Notes: generated by a model from the sequence alone, not told the origin. Numbered from the stretch's first letter, positions 24,326 to 33,293 are shown. The stretch is 64,000 nucleotides of DNA from Sagittula sp048553715 (GCF_048553715.1 NZ_JBLZNC010000008.1:62001-126000), one strand, 5' to 3'. Numbers and translations: made by a program.

Positions 24326-26893
24326 TTGGCGCAGCGCGAACCGCAACTGACCCCCGAGCTACGTGATCGTTTGCACATCGTTTTGTCGCTAACCCATGCG
24401 GGCATGGTGGCAGAACAACTGGCACGGGTGTTCTGGCCGCTTTGGGCGGTGATCTGCGTTGTGGCGGGCGCGCTGTTTCTCGGGCTTCAGGATTTGGTCG
24501 CGGTCGAGATCGTCTGGGCCGCTGCAGGCACAGCCGCGCTGGCGGCGGTGGTTTTCGCGCTCCTCGGGCTGCGGCGGTTCCGTTGGCCCACACGGCGGCA
24601 GGCCATGCTGCGCGTGGATAACACGCTTAAGGGCCGTCCGTTCCAGACCTTGATGGATCGGCAGATTATCGGACAGGACGATCCGGCCTCGGCCTCTGTG
24701 TGGCAGGCCCATCGGGCGCGGATGATGGACCGTCTGGGACAGGCGCGCCGGGTCAAGCCCGATCTGCGCCAGACGCGGTCCGATCCCTTTGCCTTGCGCT
24801 ATGTGGCGCTTTTGGTGCTGACGGTTGGGTTGGTGTTCGGATCCTTTGGCCGCGTGCAATCGGTGACGACGATGGGTGTCGGCGGGGGCGCGCTGGCGCA
24901 AGGCCCCGCGTGGGAGGGGTGGATGCAGCCGCCGTCCTACACCGGGCTGCCGTCTGTGTATCTCAACGACATCACCGCCCCCGACATCACCGCCCCTCAA
25001 GGCGCGGCCATCACCCTGCGCATGTATGGCGAGGTCGGCGCGCTGACGGTCGAAGAGACGGTTTCAGGCCGCGATGTGACCTCGGACGAGGCGGCGCTGA
25101 CCGCGCAGGACTTTGCCGTCACCCGATCCGGCGATCTGGCGATCAACGGCAGCGGCGGGCGAGCGTGGCAGGTGTCGATGCTTGCAGACGGGGCACCGAC
25201 TGTCACGCGCGAGGGCGATATCGAGACCAGCTACGAGGGCGAAACCCGAATCCCGTTCCGCGCGCAGGACGACTATGGGGTTGTGGCGGGCGTGGCGCGG
25301 ATCTCGCTTGATCTGTCTGCGGTGGACCGCCGTTACGGGCGCGCCCTGCCGCCTGAACCGCGCGACACGGTCGAGGTTCCATTGCCGATGCCCGTCGCAG
25401 GGGACCGCAGCAATTTTGTTGAACCGCTTGTCGGAAATTTCTCTTTGCATCCTTGGGCGAACCTGCCGGTGCGTCTGGAATTGCAGGTCGAAGACGCCAG
25501 CGGCCAAACGGCGCTGTCCACGCCCGAGGCGATCACGCTTCCCGGTCGGCGGTTCTTTGATCCCGTGGCTGCGGCGCTGATCGAAGAACGTCAGGCGCTG
25601 TTGTGGAACCGCGCCTATGCCCCGGATGCCGCACTGATTTTGCGCGCCATTCTGAACCGCCCCGAGGATCTGTTCCGCAAGGATGAACAGGCGCAGGCTT
25701 TGCGCGACATCCGTGACCGGATCGAGACGGCGCATGCCGAGGGCATGACAGACGACATCAGGGACGAAATCGCCCAGGCGCTGTGGGATCTGGCGCTCGA
25801 CCTTGAAGAAGGCGATCTGGACGACGCCCGCGAGCGGATGCAACGCGCGCAGGAGCGTCTGAACGAGGCGATGAAGAACGGCGCATCGGATCAGGAAATC
25901 GCCGAGCTGATGCAGGAGCTGCGCGAGGCGACGCAGGATTACATGCGACAGCTGGCGCAGGAACAGGCGCGCCAAGGCGAACAGAACGGCCAGCCGCAGG
26001 GCGATCCGCAAAACACGATGGAAATGTCTCAGGATGACATTCAGCGGATGATGGACCGTATTCAGGAGCTGATGGAAGAAGGCCGCATGGATGAGGCGCA
26101 GGAAGCGATGCGGCAGCTTCAGGAAATGCTGGAGAACATGCAGATCACTCAGGGGCAGGGGGGCGGCCAGTCGCCCGGTGAACAAGCGATGGAAGGCTTG
26201 TCCGAAACCCTGCGCGATCAACAAGAGCTGTCTGATGAGGCCTTTCGCGAGCTCAACCAAGGCCAGCAGGGCCAGTCCGGCCAGCAGCAGGGTCAGGGCC
26301 AGCAAGGCGAAGGCCAGCCCGAACAGGGCCAACAGGGGCAGGGTCAACAAGGCGGCAATTCGTCGGGCGCAGGCGAAGGCCAGCAATCGCTGGAAGAGGG
26401 GCTGTCAGAACGTCAGCGTGCCCTGCGCGAAGAGCTGAACCGCCAGCGTCAGAACCTCCCCGGACAGGGCAGCGAGGCGGGTGAGCGCGCAGGCGAGGCG
26501 CTCGGCCGCGCCGAGGACGCGATGGAAGGCGCCGAACAGGCCCTGCGCGATGGCGAATTGGGCGAGGCGATCGACCAACAGTCGCAGGCTTTGGATGCGC
26601 TGCGCGAAGGAATGCGTAACCTTGGCGAAGCGATGGCCGAGCAGCGACAGTCACAGCAGGGCAGTGGTGAACAAGGCTTTGCCCAAGTTGGCGAAACGCA
26701 GCAACAACGCGATCCCTTGGGCCGTGGTCAGGGCACGAATGGCCAGACCGGCACCGATGAGGGGCTGTTGCAGGGCGAAGACGTGTACCGTCGCGCCGAA
26801 GAGCTGTTGGGCGAGCTGCGCAAACGATCCGGCGAAACCGATCGGCCAGAGGTCGAGCGCGATTACCTTGAACGGCTTCTGGACCGCTTTTGA
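24326..26893 (+). CDS. TIGR02302/DUF4175-family membrane protein with Gln-rich tail
   Basis: An 855-residue protein with two N-terminal membrane segments (VICVVAGALFLGLQDL and a second near residues 70-90), a third near residue 165, a periplasmic beta-rich region (about 190-400), and a long helical, highly acidic and Gln/Met-rich second half. Residues about 640-700 are low-complexity Gly/Gln/Ser. The layout matches the alphaproteobacterial TIGR02302 family of unknown function. The start is TTG at 24326 with AGGAGG before it. Confidence 0.85.
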   Translation: MAQREPQLTPELRDRLHIVLSLTHAGMVAEQLARVFWPLWAVICVVAGALFLGLQDLVAVEIVWAAAGTAALAAVVFALLGLRRFRWPTRRQAMLRVDNTLKGRPFQTLMDRQIIGQDDPASASVWQAHRARMMDRLGQARRVKPDLRQTRSDPFALRYVALLVLTVGLVFGSFGRVQSVTTMGVGGGALAQGPAWEGWMQPPSYTGLPSVYLNDITAPDITAPQGAAITLRMYGEVGALTVEETVSGRDVTSDEAALTAQDFAVTRSGDLAINGSGGRAWQVSMLADGAPTVTREGDIETSYEGETRIPFRAQDDYGVVAGVARISLDLSAVDRRYGRALPPEPRDTVEVPLPMPVAGDRSNFVEPLVGNFSLHPWANLPVRLELQVEDASGQTALSTPEAITLPGRRFFDPVAAALIEERQALLWNRAYAPDAALILRAILNRPEDLFRKDEQAQALRDIRDRIETAHAEGMTDDIRDEIAQALWDLALDLEEGDLDDARERMQRAQERLNEAMKNGASDQEIAELMQELREATQDYMRQLAQEQARQGEQNGQPQGDPQNTMEMSQDDIQRMMDRIQELMEEGRMDEAQEAMRQLQEMLENMQITQGQGGGQSPGEQAMEGLSETLRDQQELSDEAFRELNQGQQGQSGQQQGQGQQGEGQPEQGQQGQGQQGGNSSGAGEGQQSLEEGLSERQRALREELNRQRQNLPGQGSEAGERAGEALGRAEDAMEGAEQALRDGELGEAIDQQSQALDALREGMRNLGEAMAEQRQSQQGSGEQGFAQVGETQQQRDPLGRGQGTNGQTGTDEGLLQGEDVYRRAEELLGELRKRSGETDRPEVERDYLERLLDRF

Positions 26894-26941
26894 CAGGTGA
26901 TCCAAAGGCGCAGGCTGCGCCTGCACTGGGTAACCTCAGCC

Positions 26942-26956
26942 CCTGCCAAAGGCAGG
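26942..26956. terminator. small hairpin between convergent genes
   Basis: CCTGCC-AAA-GGCAGG is a 6-bp perfect hairpin between the TIGR02302 gene and the convergent arfB gene. Another short inverted repeat (GGCGCA/TGCGCC) lies just upstream. There is no clear T run, so this is only a weak terminator candidate. Confidence 0.35.
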
Positions 26957-26980
26957 TGCTTCGGCTGCTGGCGCTTGAGA

Positions 26981-27403
26981 TCAGCCGGTGGGATCCACTT
27001 TGCCCCGCAGGGCTTTGACCTCGCCGCGTTCCTTTTTCGCCTGCAATCTGCGCCGTTTGGAGCCGAGTGTCGGCTTGGTCGGGATGCGGCGTTTGGGCTT
27101 GTGCGTCGCTTTTTCGACCAGTTCTGCCAGACGCTCGCGCGCGATGTCGCGGTTGCGGGCTTGGCTGCGTGTGTCCTGCACCTGAATGAGGATCGCACCG
27201 TCACTGGTCCAACGGCGCCCCGCCAGCCGCCGCAGCCGTGATTTGACCTGTGCGGGCAAATTGGGGGAACGATCCGCCTCGAACCGCAGCTCGACCGCGG
27301 TCGATACCTTATTGACGTTTTGCCCGCCGGGGCCGGAGGCGCGGATGAACTGTTCGGTCAGTTCCCAGTCCTCGATGGTGATATGGTCGTTGATGCGCAA
27401 CAT
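26981..27403 (-). CDS. arfB: ArfB-type alternative ribosome-rescue factor
   Basis: A 140-residue protein with the release-factor-like GGQ motif in RASGPGGQNVNKVSTAVELR and a basic C-terminal tail (KPKRRIPTKP ... KKERGEVKALRGK) that would enter the mRNA channel of stalled ribosomes. It frees peptides from ribosomes stalled on truncated mRNA. ATG at 27403 is chosen. A GTG at 27409 would add two residues. No strong ribosome site is seen for either. Confidence 0.93.
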   Translation of the reverse strand: MLRINDHITIEDWELTEQFIRASGPGGQNVNKVSTAVELRFEADRSPNLPAQVKSRLRRLAGRRWTSDGAILIQVQDTRSQARNRDIARERLAELVEKATHKPKRRIPTKPTLGSKRRRLQAKKERGEVKALRGKVDPTG

Positions 27404-27442
27404 GGACACTAACTTGGGCGGATCGGCGGAAAGGTAAAGGGC

Positions 27443-27477
27443 AAACTAAAAGGGCCGCCCTGCGTAAGGCGACCCTT
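27443..27477 (-). terminator. rho-independent terminator of the mini-ORF transcript
   Basis: On the minus strand, AAGGGTCGCC pairs with GGCGGCCCTT (10-bp stem with one G-U, 8-nt loop), followed by TTTAGTTT. It would end a minus-strand transcript that includes the 18-codon mini-ORF, before arfB. Confidence 0.6.
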
Positions 27478-27545
27478 CGAGAATTACGGAGGCGGGGCCG
27501 GTTAGGCTGTGCCAACTCGGGGAGCAATACGTCCCAGGGATTGCC

Positions 27546-27602
27546 CTAGGGTGCTGTTCCTCGAACTGTTCCGACACCTCTCTCCAATGCTTCTCTCGAC
27601 AC
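27546..27602 (-). CDS. 18-codon mini-ORF behind an extreme Shine-Dalgarno sequence
   Basis: GTG-initiated peptide MSREALERGVGTVRGTAP, read directly from the minus strand. The 17 bases at plus 27602-27618 (CTGGATCACCTCCTTTC) match the 3' end of 16S rRNA as I remember it. The minus-strand RNA is therefore a near-maximal Shine-Dalgarno sequence, with GGAGG 7 nt before the GTG. A terminator lies 69 nt after the stop. The 380-nt gap between yhhQ and arfB holds nothing else I recognise. It may encode a peptide, a leader, or a ribosome-binding regulatory RNA. Confidence 0.5.
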   Translation of the reverse strand: MSREALERGVGTVRGTAP

Positions 27603-27782
27603 TGGATCACCTCCTTTCAGCTGTTTCAAACGCAAAGCTAATGCGTGTCTGGGTGGTCTGCTCAATCCCGTGACACGCAAGATGATGGTGGCACGGGTGT
27701 GCCAAACCACAAAGTCTTTTTTGCATTCGAGGCGAAAATTCGGTTACCGTGCTTCTTGGAAAGGCAATCGCGCAGGCCGCAT

Positions 27783-28424
27783 TCAGGCGGTTTGCGCGGT
27801 CCCTGTCACGCGTGCCACGATCAGGCGGAACGGGATCAGAGCGATCAGCGCAAGGGCCAGTTTCACCATCCAGTCGGCAACGGCGAGCGAGACCCACAGC
27901 GGCGCAACAGGCCCGGAGCCGAGCAGCGGCAGCGCTTCATTGGCCCAAGACACGTCGTTGGACGGTTCCAGCAGGGTCAATGCGCCCGAGAAGGCGATGG
28001 TAAAGAAGATCGCAGTGTCCAGCGCCGAGCCCACAAGGGTCGAGGCCAGCGGCGCGCGCCACCAGCGACCGCCACGCAGACGGTCAAAGATCGCCACATC
28101 CATGAGCTGTGCCGTCAGGAAGGCAAGGCCAGAGCCTAGCGCGATGCGCAGCGTCACAGCGGGATAGGTGTAGCCGTCGCCCTGAAGCATGATCTGTGTG
28201 CCGATCAGCGAGCAGATCACGCCGGTGATGAAGCCGGCAAAGACAACTTTGCGCGCGGCTGCCGCACCGTAGATGCGGTTCATCAGGTCGGTGACCAGAA
28301 AGGCGATGGGATAGGTGAATGCCCCCCACGTCAGCCAGTCGCCGAGCAGGTATTGGACAAGAATGTTGGACGCCAGCACAACGGCGGCCATGGCAAGGAT
28401 GCCAGGAAGGTAAGTACGTTTCAT
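27783..28424 (-). CDS. yhhQ: YhhQ queuosine-precursor transporter
   Basis: A 213-residue VUT-family membrane protein with about six helices, including NILVQYLLGDWLTWGAFTYP, FLVTDLMNRIYGAAAARKVV and the C-terminal helix LALIALIPFRLIVARVTG. YhhQ imports queuosine precursors such as preQ0 and preQ1 for tRNA modification. I looked upstream for a preQ1 riboswitch and did not find a convincing one. Confidence 0.88.
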   Translation of the reverse strand: MKRTYLPGILAMAAVVLASNILVQYLLGDWLTWGAFTYPIAFLVTDLMNRIYGAAAARKVVFAGFITGVICSLIGTQIMLQGDGYTYPAVTLRIALGSGLAFLTAQLMDVAIFDRLRGGRWWRAPLASTLVGSALDTAIFFTIAFSGALTLLEPSNDVSWANEALPLLGSGPVAPLWVSLAVADWMVKLALALIALIPFRLIVARVTGTAQTA

Positions 28425-28524
28425 AACGGACCCGTTTTTGACAAGGTTGCGGGGACTTGCCGCCCGACAACATGCCGGCAGCGGATTGCGGGGCTATAGC
28501 CACTGCGGCAGCGTTGCGCAAGTG

Positions 28525-29430
28525 TCACGGTCGGGTGACGCGGTATTCCACGATTTCGGTGCGTTGCAGCGCAAATTCGTTGTCGTCCGAGATCATCGTC
28601 AAACGGGTCGCGCCGGAAGCATCCTGCCAAACCGCCAGTCCTTCGAGATTGTCGTGCCGCAGGGCGGGGGTGTCGATCAGAATGGTCTCGTTTGTCAGCC
28701 CGTTGTCGGAGACATCGAACCGGCGCACACGGCTGCTGAACCCATATCCGGTAAAGAGACGCTCAAGCACGTAGAGCCTGCCATCAGGGCCGAAATCCGC
28801 GCCAACAGGCAGATGGCCACCCCTCCGTGGAAGGGCAAAGGGCTGTGTCCATGCGTCATTGTCGAGACGCATTACCGGAAACGGGGTGGTCAGCCCTCCG
28901 GAATGTTCGGGAATGGCATAAAGCCGGCCTTCGGCATCTGCGGCCAGTGTTTCGATCCCGCGATTGGTGTAGCCGTCAAAGACATCCGGCAAGGGCGGTG
29001 TCGCGCGGGCGGTGCCGTCGCGATCATAGCACCAGACGCGGTGGTTGCCTTCGAAGGAAATGCAGGTCCGCCCATCCGGCAAAAGGGCCAGCCCTTCGGA
29101 ATCGGCGGCTTCGATCGGCAGGGGGTGTCCGCTAGGATCGGTCAGAGGGCGCAGGGGGGCGGCGTCGATGCCGGTGAGGCGACCACCCGACCGGATCAAT
29201 GTCCCCGTCGTCTGGCGGGCGCGGTCACTGATGGTCACGAACGCTTGGCCATTTGCGTCAAGCTCCAGCGCGGAAAAGCCGCCTCCGCCATGGGAGGTGC
29301 GCGGCCAGACAAAACTGCCGAGGTATTCGACATCCTCTGCCAAGACAGAGCAGGCCGCCAGCCCCGCAGTGGCGGCCAAAACACACAGGCCGCGCCCAAA
29401 GGCGCGGCGGACATCTTCGATAGGTTTCAT
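28525..29430 (-). CDS. phytase-like-domain lipoprotein (esterase-like)
   Basis: A 301-residue exported protein with lipobox-like LAACSVLAEDVEYLGSF near residues 24-28. The body is a six-bladed propeller-like domain with conserved FSALELDANGQAFVTISD, AADSEGLALLPDGRTCISFE and ETLAADAEGRLYAIPE segments, matching the esterase-like activity of phytase family. It is 7 nt downstream of mepA. The actual substrate is unknown. Confidence 0.8.
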   Translation of the reverse strand: MKPIEDVRRAFGRGLCVLAATAGLAACSVLAEDVEYLGSFVWPRTSHGGGGFSALELDANGQAFVTISDRARQTTGTLIRSGGRLTGIDAAPLRPLTDPSGHPLPIEAADSEGLALLPDGRTCISFEGNHRVWCYDRDGTARATPPLPDVFDGYTNRGIETLAADAEGRLYAIPEHSGGLTTPFPVMRLDNDAWTQPFALPRRGGHLPVGADFGPDGRLYVLERLFTGYGFSSRVRRFDVSDNGLTNETILIDTPALRHDNLEGLAVWQDASGATRLTMISDDNEFALQRTEIVEYRVTRP

Positions 29431-29437
29431 GTCAGGA

Positions 29438-30355
29438 TCAGTTCGCGGCCAACACGTCAGAGCATTGCGCAGGCAGATCGCCCAAGGTCAGTTCGCGACG
29501 GGGCGGTGCCGGTTTGGCGTTGGGATCGGGCGGCGGCGGGTTAAGGATGTTGCTCACCCATTGTTCCGCATCGGCGCAGCCATCCCCTGCGGGTGGGGCG
29601 GCCTGATTGACACATCCTGTGGCGCCCTTGGGGCAGTTCAGGCGGACGTGGAAGTGATAGTGGTGCCCCCACCACGGGCGGACCTTGCGCAGCCATGCGC
29701 GGTCGCCGGTCTCTTCGGCGCACATTTTGACCTTGGCACCGGGAAAGACAAAGATGCGTGCGGTGCGGGGGTCCTGTGCGGCCGCCTTGATGATTTCGTG
29801 GTGCTGGCGGGTCCATTTGTCGTTGGTGTAGGCACCGGACGACCGCCGCAGCGAGATGGAGGAGATGTTTTCGCGGGCCCGTTCGGACAGGGTCAGATCA
29901 TCGGCGGGCAGCATCCAGATATCGGCATCCAGCCCGATCTGGTGGCTGCGGTGCCCCGTCAACATGGGGCCGCCACGCGGTTGGCTCATGTCGCCGACGT
30001 AAAGGCCGCTCCACCCCGGTTGGCGGGACGCCTTGCGCGACAGGTCCTGTACGAAATCGACCAGTTCCGGGTGGCCCCAATTGCGGTTGCGCGACAGGCG
30101 CATGGCCTGCCACGTCGGGCCGGTTTCGGGCAGTTCGACACCGCCGGCCAAGCAGCCCTTGGCATAGCCGCCATAGGGGGCCGCGCGCTGGTTGGAGCCG
30201 TTGGCTTTGGCGCCGAACAGTTGTTTGGCCTGTTTTGACGATAGCACAGGGTCCACGGCGCGCGCCTTGGCCATAGGTGCGCCAGAGATGTCGCGCGGGG
30301 CAGGCGCGCAGGCCGCCAGCGCAATCAGGGCAATCAGGAACGATTTACGGATCAT
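29438..30355 (-). CDS. mepA: MepA-type penicillin-insensitive murein endopeptidase
   Basis: A 305-residue lipoprotein or exported enzyme (IALIALAACAPAP at the N-terminus) of the peptidase M74 family, which cleaves D-Ala-meso-DAP cross-links in peptidoglycan. Zinc-binding motifs GHRSHQIGLDADIWM and HYHFHVRLNCPKG are intact. It overlaps the upstream MFS gene by 4 nt and precedes the phytase-like gene by 7 nt, forming one operon. Confidence 0.92.
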   Translation of the reverse strand: MIRKSFLIALIALAACAPAPRDISGAPMAKARAVDPVLSSKQAKQLFGAKANGSNQRAAPYGGYAKGCLAGGVELPETGPTWQAMRLSRNRNWGHPELVDFVQDLSRKASRQPGWSGLYVGDMSQPRGGPMLTGHRSHQIGLDADIWMLPADDLTLSERARENISSISLRRSSGAYTNDKWTRQHHEIIKAAAQDPRTARIFVFPGAKVKMCAEETGDRAWLRKVRPWWGHHYHFHVRLNCPKGATGCVNQAAPPAGDGCADAEQWVSNILNPPPPDPNAKPAPPRRELTLGDLPAQCSDVLAAN

Positions 30356-31716
30356 GCAATATCCCCTTCCGGTTGCGTCCAGCGTAGCAGGAACAGACCC
30401 ACAAGGAAAAGCGCGATCACCGGCAAAAAGCCCAATTGCGTCGACTGGGTCATCAAGGTGAACAAAGTGATCAGCGCAGGTGCAAGAAACGCGGTGGCCT
30501 TTCCGGTCAGGGCAAACAGGCCAAAGGTTTCAGCAGGGCGGTCGGGGTCTGCGTGGCGCACCATCATGGACCGCGACGCAGAATACAGCGCGCCGCCTGC
30601 ACCACCCATGGTGGCCCCGCAGATGTAAAAGGTGATATCGGGGATCAGCGATCCTTCGGGCAGGGACAGAAGGAACAGGTGGTCCCGCGACATGCCGACA
30701 ACAACGCTGGACACCACGATCAAGGCCCAGACGCTGATGACGATCACCGGCTTGGGGCCGAACCTTTGATCTGCAATGCCCCCGATCCATGAAATCAGCG
30801 CAGCGGCGATGGCGGCGATAATGCCAAAGACGCCGACCTGCGGAGTGGTCCAGTCCAGAACCAGAACCGCATAGACACCGCCATAAGCATACAGTGCGCT
30901 CAGCGCATCGCGGTAAAACATCGACCCCATCAGAAAGGACGCGCAGGAGGGGCGTTTTGATATGGCCCGGATGGAACGGGCAAGATCCCCCAGCACTGCG
31001 CGCACCGACGGGCGTTTCGTGACGCTGGCAGGCTCGCGGATGATGAGGAAATACGGCAGCGTGAACAGCGCGAACCACAGCGCGATGAAGGGGCCGGTGA
31101 ACCGCGTGCCCTCGCGCGTTTCGGGGTCCAGACCAAAGGGCGGCGACAGGCCGATCAGCGTTTTGCCGGTGTCATTCTCGGCAAACAGCAGCAAAATGAT
31201 GAACAAGGACAGGACGCCCCCCCAATAGCCAAAGGCGGTGGCCCCACCGGAAATGCGCCCGACCTCGTCGCGGGTGCCCAAACTGGGTAGCAGGGCGTTG
31301 TTCAGATTAAAGGCAGATTCTGAAAAGAAAAATCCTGTCCAGAACAGCACAAGTACCAGCATCAGGCCGGTGCCGTCGGGCTGCAGGTTCCACAAGAAAG
31401 CGGCGCAGAGAATGGCCAGCGCGGTAAACCCGCGAATCCATGGCAGACGTCGTCCGGTGCTGTCCGCCCATGCCCCCAGAAACGGCGCGCTGAAGGCGAT
31501 GGCCAGACCGGCAACCGTTTGCGCCGAGGACCACAGGCCTTGCGCACTGGCACGGGCGGCTTTGTCCTGTAGCCCTTGGGCAAGAAACCAATCAGCGGCT
31601 ACAGCCGCGAAATAGGGCGCGAAGATAAAGGTCAGGCCCAGCGTGGCATAAGGCTGCTGCGCCCAATCAAAGAACATCCATGCCCAAATACGCTTTTTGC
31701 GTGTGTTGTCCGTCAT
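30352..31716 (-). CDS. MFS transporter, UMF1/Atg22-like
   Basis: A 454-residue protein with about twelve membrane helices, beginning KRIWAWMFFDWAQQPYATLG. The WAQQPY-type N-terminal motif and FLGAWADSTGRRLPWI segment are typical of the UMF1 branch. Substrate is unknown. It overlaps mepA by 4 nt. Confidence 0.85.
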   Translation of the reverse strand: MTDNTRKKRIWAWMFFDWAQQPYATLGLTFIFAPYFAAVAADWFLAQGLQDKAARASAQGLWSSAQTVAGLAIAFSAPFLGAWADSTGRRLPWIRGFTALAILCAAFLWNLQPDGTGLMLVLVLFWTGFFFSESAFNLNNALLPSLGTRDEVGRISGGATAFGYWGGVLSLFIILLLFAENDTGKTLIGLSPPFGLDPETREGTRFTGPFIALWFALFTLPYFLIIREPASVTKRPSVRAVLGDLARSIRAISKRPSCASFLMGSMFYRDALSALYAYGGVYAVLVLDWTTPQVGVFGIIAAIAAALISWIGGIADQRFGPKPVIVISVWALIVVSSVVVGMSRDHLFLLSLPEGSLIPDITFYICGATMGGAGGALYSASRSMMVRHADPDRPAETFGLFALTGKATAFLAPALITLFTLMTQSTQLGFLPVIALFLVGLFLLRWTQPEGDIA

Positions 31717-31779
31717 TTGCCTGCCCCGCCCTGTTCGGGACAGTTAGACCCCAGCGCACCGCGCGCTGGCAAGGGCGAA

Positions 31780-31798
31780 GTCGGGGGAAACCCCCGAC
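31780..31798. terminator. GC-rich hairpin between MFS and thioesterase-like genes
   Basis: GTCGGGGG-AAA-CCCCCGAC forms a perfect 8-bp stem. Downstream sequence CCCCGACCTAC matches the 3' side of the hairpin at 20433-20453. On the minus strand it lies just after the thioesterase-like gene. Confidence 0.5.
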
Positions 31799-31803
31799 CT
31801 ACA

Positions 31804-32346
31804 TCACGTCACGCGATGCGGTGGCCAAGGGCGCGCGGCCTCTGCGTCGATCCATTTGGCCACCCATTCGGGAAGCTCTGGCGCGCTGGACATATCGACA
31901 CCCAAGGCCTCTGCCACGCGGTCCGTCGGCACCATCCCGTTGCGGTCCGTGATCGCGGTGCGCAAGACGATCTGACTGGAGCATTCGCCGTTCGATTTCC
32001 ACATGCTTTGCTCAATATAGGTGAAACGGTGGTCCCAACCGATCAGCCGTGTCTGCATCTCGATCCGGTCAAAGCCGCGCACCCGCCTGCGGTAGCGGGG
32101 CACCGATCCGGCCACTGTCAGGCCCCATTTCTCGCGGCGCAGCACCTCGAGCAGGCCCATGCGCTGGGCCATGGGAATGCGACCCAGATCATACAGGGTC
32201 AGCGTGCGGCCGTTGTTCAGCTCGTTCCACATGTCCAGATCCCAAGGCATGCACAGGTGGTGCGAGACATGGGTGTCGAACAGACCCATCGGGGGCAGGC
32301 TGCGGCTTTTCCAGACGTCTTTGAAGAGGCGAAAGAAAGGGTACAT
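31804..32346 (-). CDS. thioesterase-like (hotdog fold) protein
   Basis: A 180-residue protein with a hotdog-fold pattern similar to acyl-CoA thioesterases of the THEM6/4HBT type: HHLCMPWDLDMWNELNNGRT, then FDRIEMQTRLIGWDHRFTYIEQ. A helix-forming LLEVLRREKW segment lies between. The Asp/Asn-rich active segment fits the family, but the substrate is unknown. The start MYPFFRLFKDV is taken at 32346. Confidence 0.7.
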   Translation of the reverse strand: MYPFFRLFKDVWKSRSLPPMGLFDTHVSHHLCMPWDLDMWNELNNGRTLTLYDLGRIPMAQRMGLLEVLRREKWGLTVAGSVPRYRRRVRGFDRIEMQTRLIGWDHRFTYIEQSMWKSNGECSSQIVLRTAITDRNGMVPTDRVAEALGVDMSSAPELPEWVAKWIDAEAARPWPPHRVT

Positions 32347-32473
32347 CGAAAATCTCCTTTGGCGCTCTCTTGCTGCGATGCGGCAGGGGCGTCAACCAAG
32401 ACGCCGCGACACTCTTGCCCTAGGGGCATTGGGTGCTTAGGTGATACGCGTCCTGAACTGCATGAGGCCCGCG

Positions 32474-32761
32474 ATGGTATCCCTGATTCAAATCCTGCTG
32501 ATGATTATCGGCATCGTGAAATTCATCATCATCGCGCATGTCATCATGAGCTGGCTGATCAATTTCCAGATCCTCAACCTGCGCCAGCAATTGGTTGCGT
32601 CGATCTGGGATGGTCTGAGCCGCCTGCTGGAACCGCTGTACAGCCAGATCCGTCGTTTCCTGCCGCAGATGGGCGGGCTGGATCTTGCGCCGCTGATCGC
32701 ATTTGTCGTGCTGATCGCGCTGGAGATCGTGCTGACCAACAACCTGCGCAGCTTTTACTGA
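32474..32761 (+). CDS. YggT-family membrane protein
   Basis: A 95-residue protein with two membrane helices (LIQILLMIIGIVKFIIIAH and APLIAFVVLIALEIVLTN) separated by the family segment LSRLLEPLYSQIRRFLPQMG. The ATG at 32474 is used because it starts the first helix cleanly. YggT proteins are linked to osmotic stress or division in other bacteria. It is divergent from the thioesterase-like gene. Confidence 0.85.
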   Translation: MVSLIQILLMIIGIVKFIIIAHVIMSWLINFQILNLRQQLVASIWDGLSRLLEPLYSQIRRFLPQMGGLDLAPLIAFVVLIALEIVLTNNLRSFY

Positions 32762-32769
32762 CATTTGAT

Positions 32770-32800
32770 GGCGGGCGGGGGCGCAATCCCCCACCGCCTT
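32770..32800. terminator. hairpin terminator between convergent yggT and SH3 genes
   Basis: Nested stems GGCGG/CCGCC (32770-32774 with 32794-32798) and GGGGG/CCCCC (32777-32781 with 32788-32792) enclose a CGCAAT loop, followed by TT. It could serve both convergent genes, and its right end touches the SH3-protein stop codon. Confidence 0.55.
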
Positions 32801-33293
32801 AGTCGCGAATCTCGTCCGGGGCCACGCCCCACAGCGTGGTTTTCGGGGCCCAGCCCTTGTAGCCGCTCGCGGTCAGTTCGCACCACGTCACCCCGCATTC
32901 GCCCAGACGCGCGATCACGCCCAGTTCCAGACGGGCGCTGACGGGGCTGTCCTGCGTCGGGCGCTGGCGCAGGGCCAGCATGTCCTGTTCGACAATGACC
33001 GTGCGCACGCCGGACAGCAGCGAATAATGCACCCAGCCGCCCGCGCCATCACGATCACGCACGCGCCGCCAATGGCCGTGCTCTGCGGTGATCTGCAGCG
33101 GCATGTCGCGACGTTTATAGACCCAATCGATGCGATGCGACAGCGAAGGCCCACGGCGGACATTGCCTTCGGCGGCTTTCATCGACACATAACGTGGCAG
33201 GGGCAGGTTGGTGATGGGCCCGCGGTCCGCGGCCGCCACAGCGCCCGCACCAAGGGTCAGCGCCACCGCCGCTGAGAGGAGATGTTTGAACAT
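32799..33293 (-). CDS. exported bacterial SH3-domain protein
   Basis: A 164-residue protein with signal peptide MFKHLLSAAVALTLGAGAVAAA and two SH3b-like segments: RYVSMKAAEGNVRRGPSLSH with GHWRRVRDRDGAGGWVH, and ALRQRPTQDSPVSARLE with WCELTASGYKGWA. Such domains usually bind peptidoglycan. It is divergent from the 2-hydroxyacid dehydrogenase gene. Confidence 0.8.
   Translation of the reverse strand: MFKHLLSAAVALTLGAGAVAAADRGPITNLPLPRYVSMKAAEGNVRRGPSLSHRIDWVYKRRDMPLQITAEHGHWRRVRDRDGAGGWVHYSLLSGVRTVIVEQDMLALRQRPTQDSPVSARLELGVIARLGECGVTWCELTASGYKGWAPKTTLWGVAPDEIRD

Noticed and set aside
27602..27618. Possible fragment of a 16S rRNA gene
   Set aside because: Only the last 17 nt match, and flanking sequence is unrelated. 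Better explained as an extended Shine-Dalgarno on the minus strand.
28425..28524. preQ1 riboswitch before yhhQ
   Set aside because: There is a CCCG/CGGG stem and an A-rich stretch, but the class I consensus (GGUUC loop and AAAAAACUA tail) is not met.
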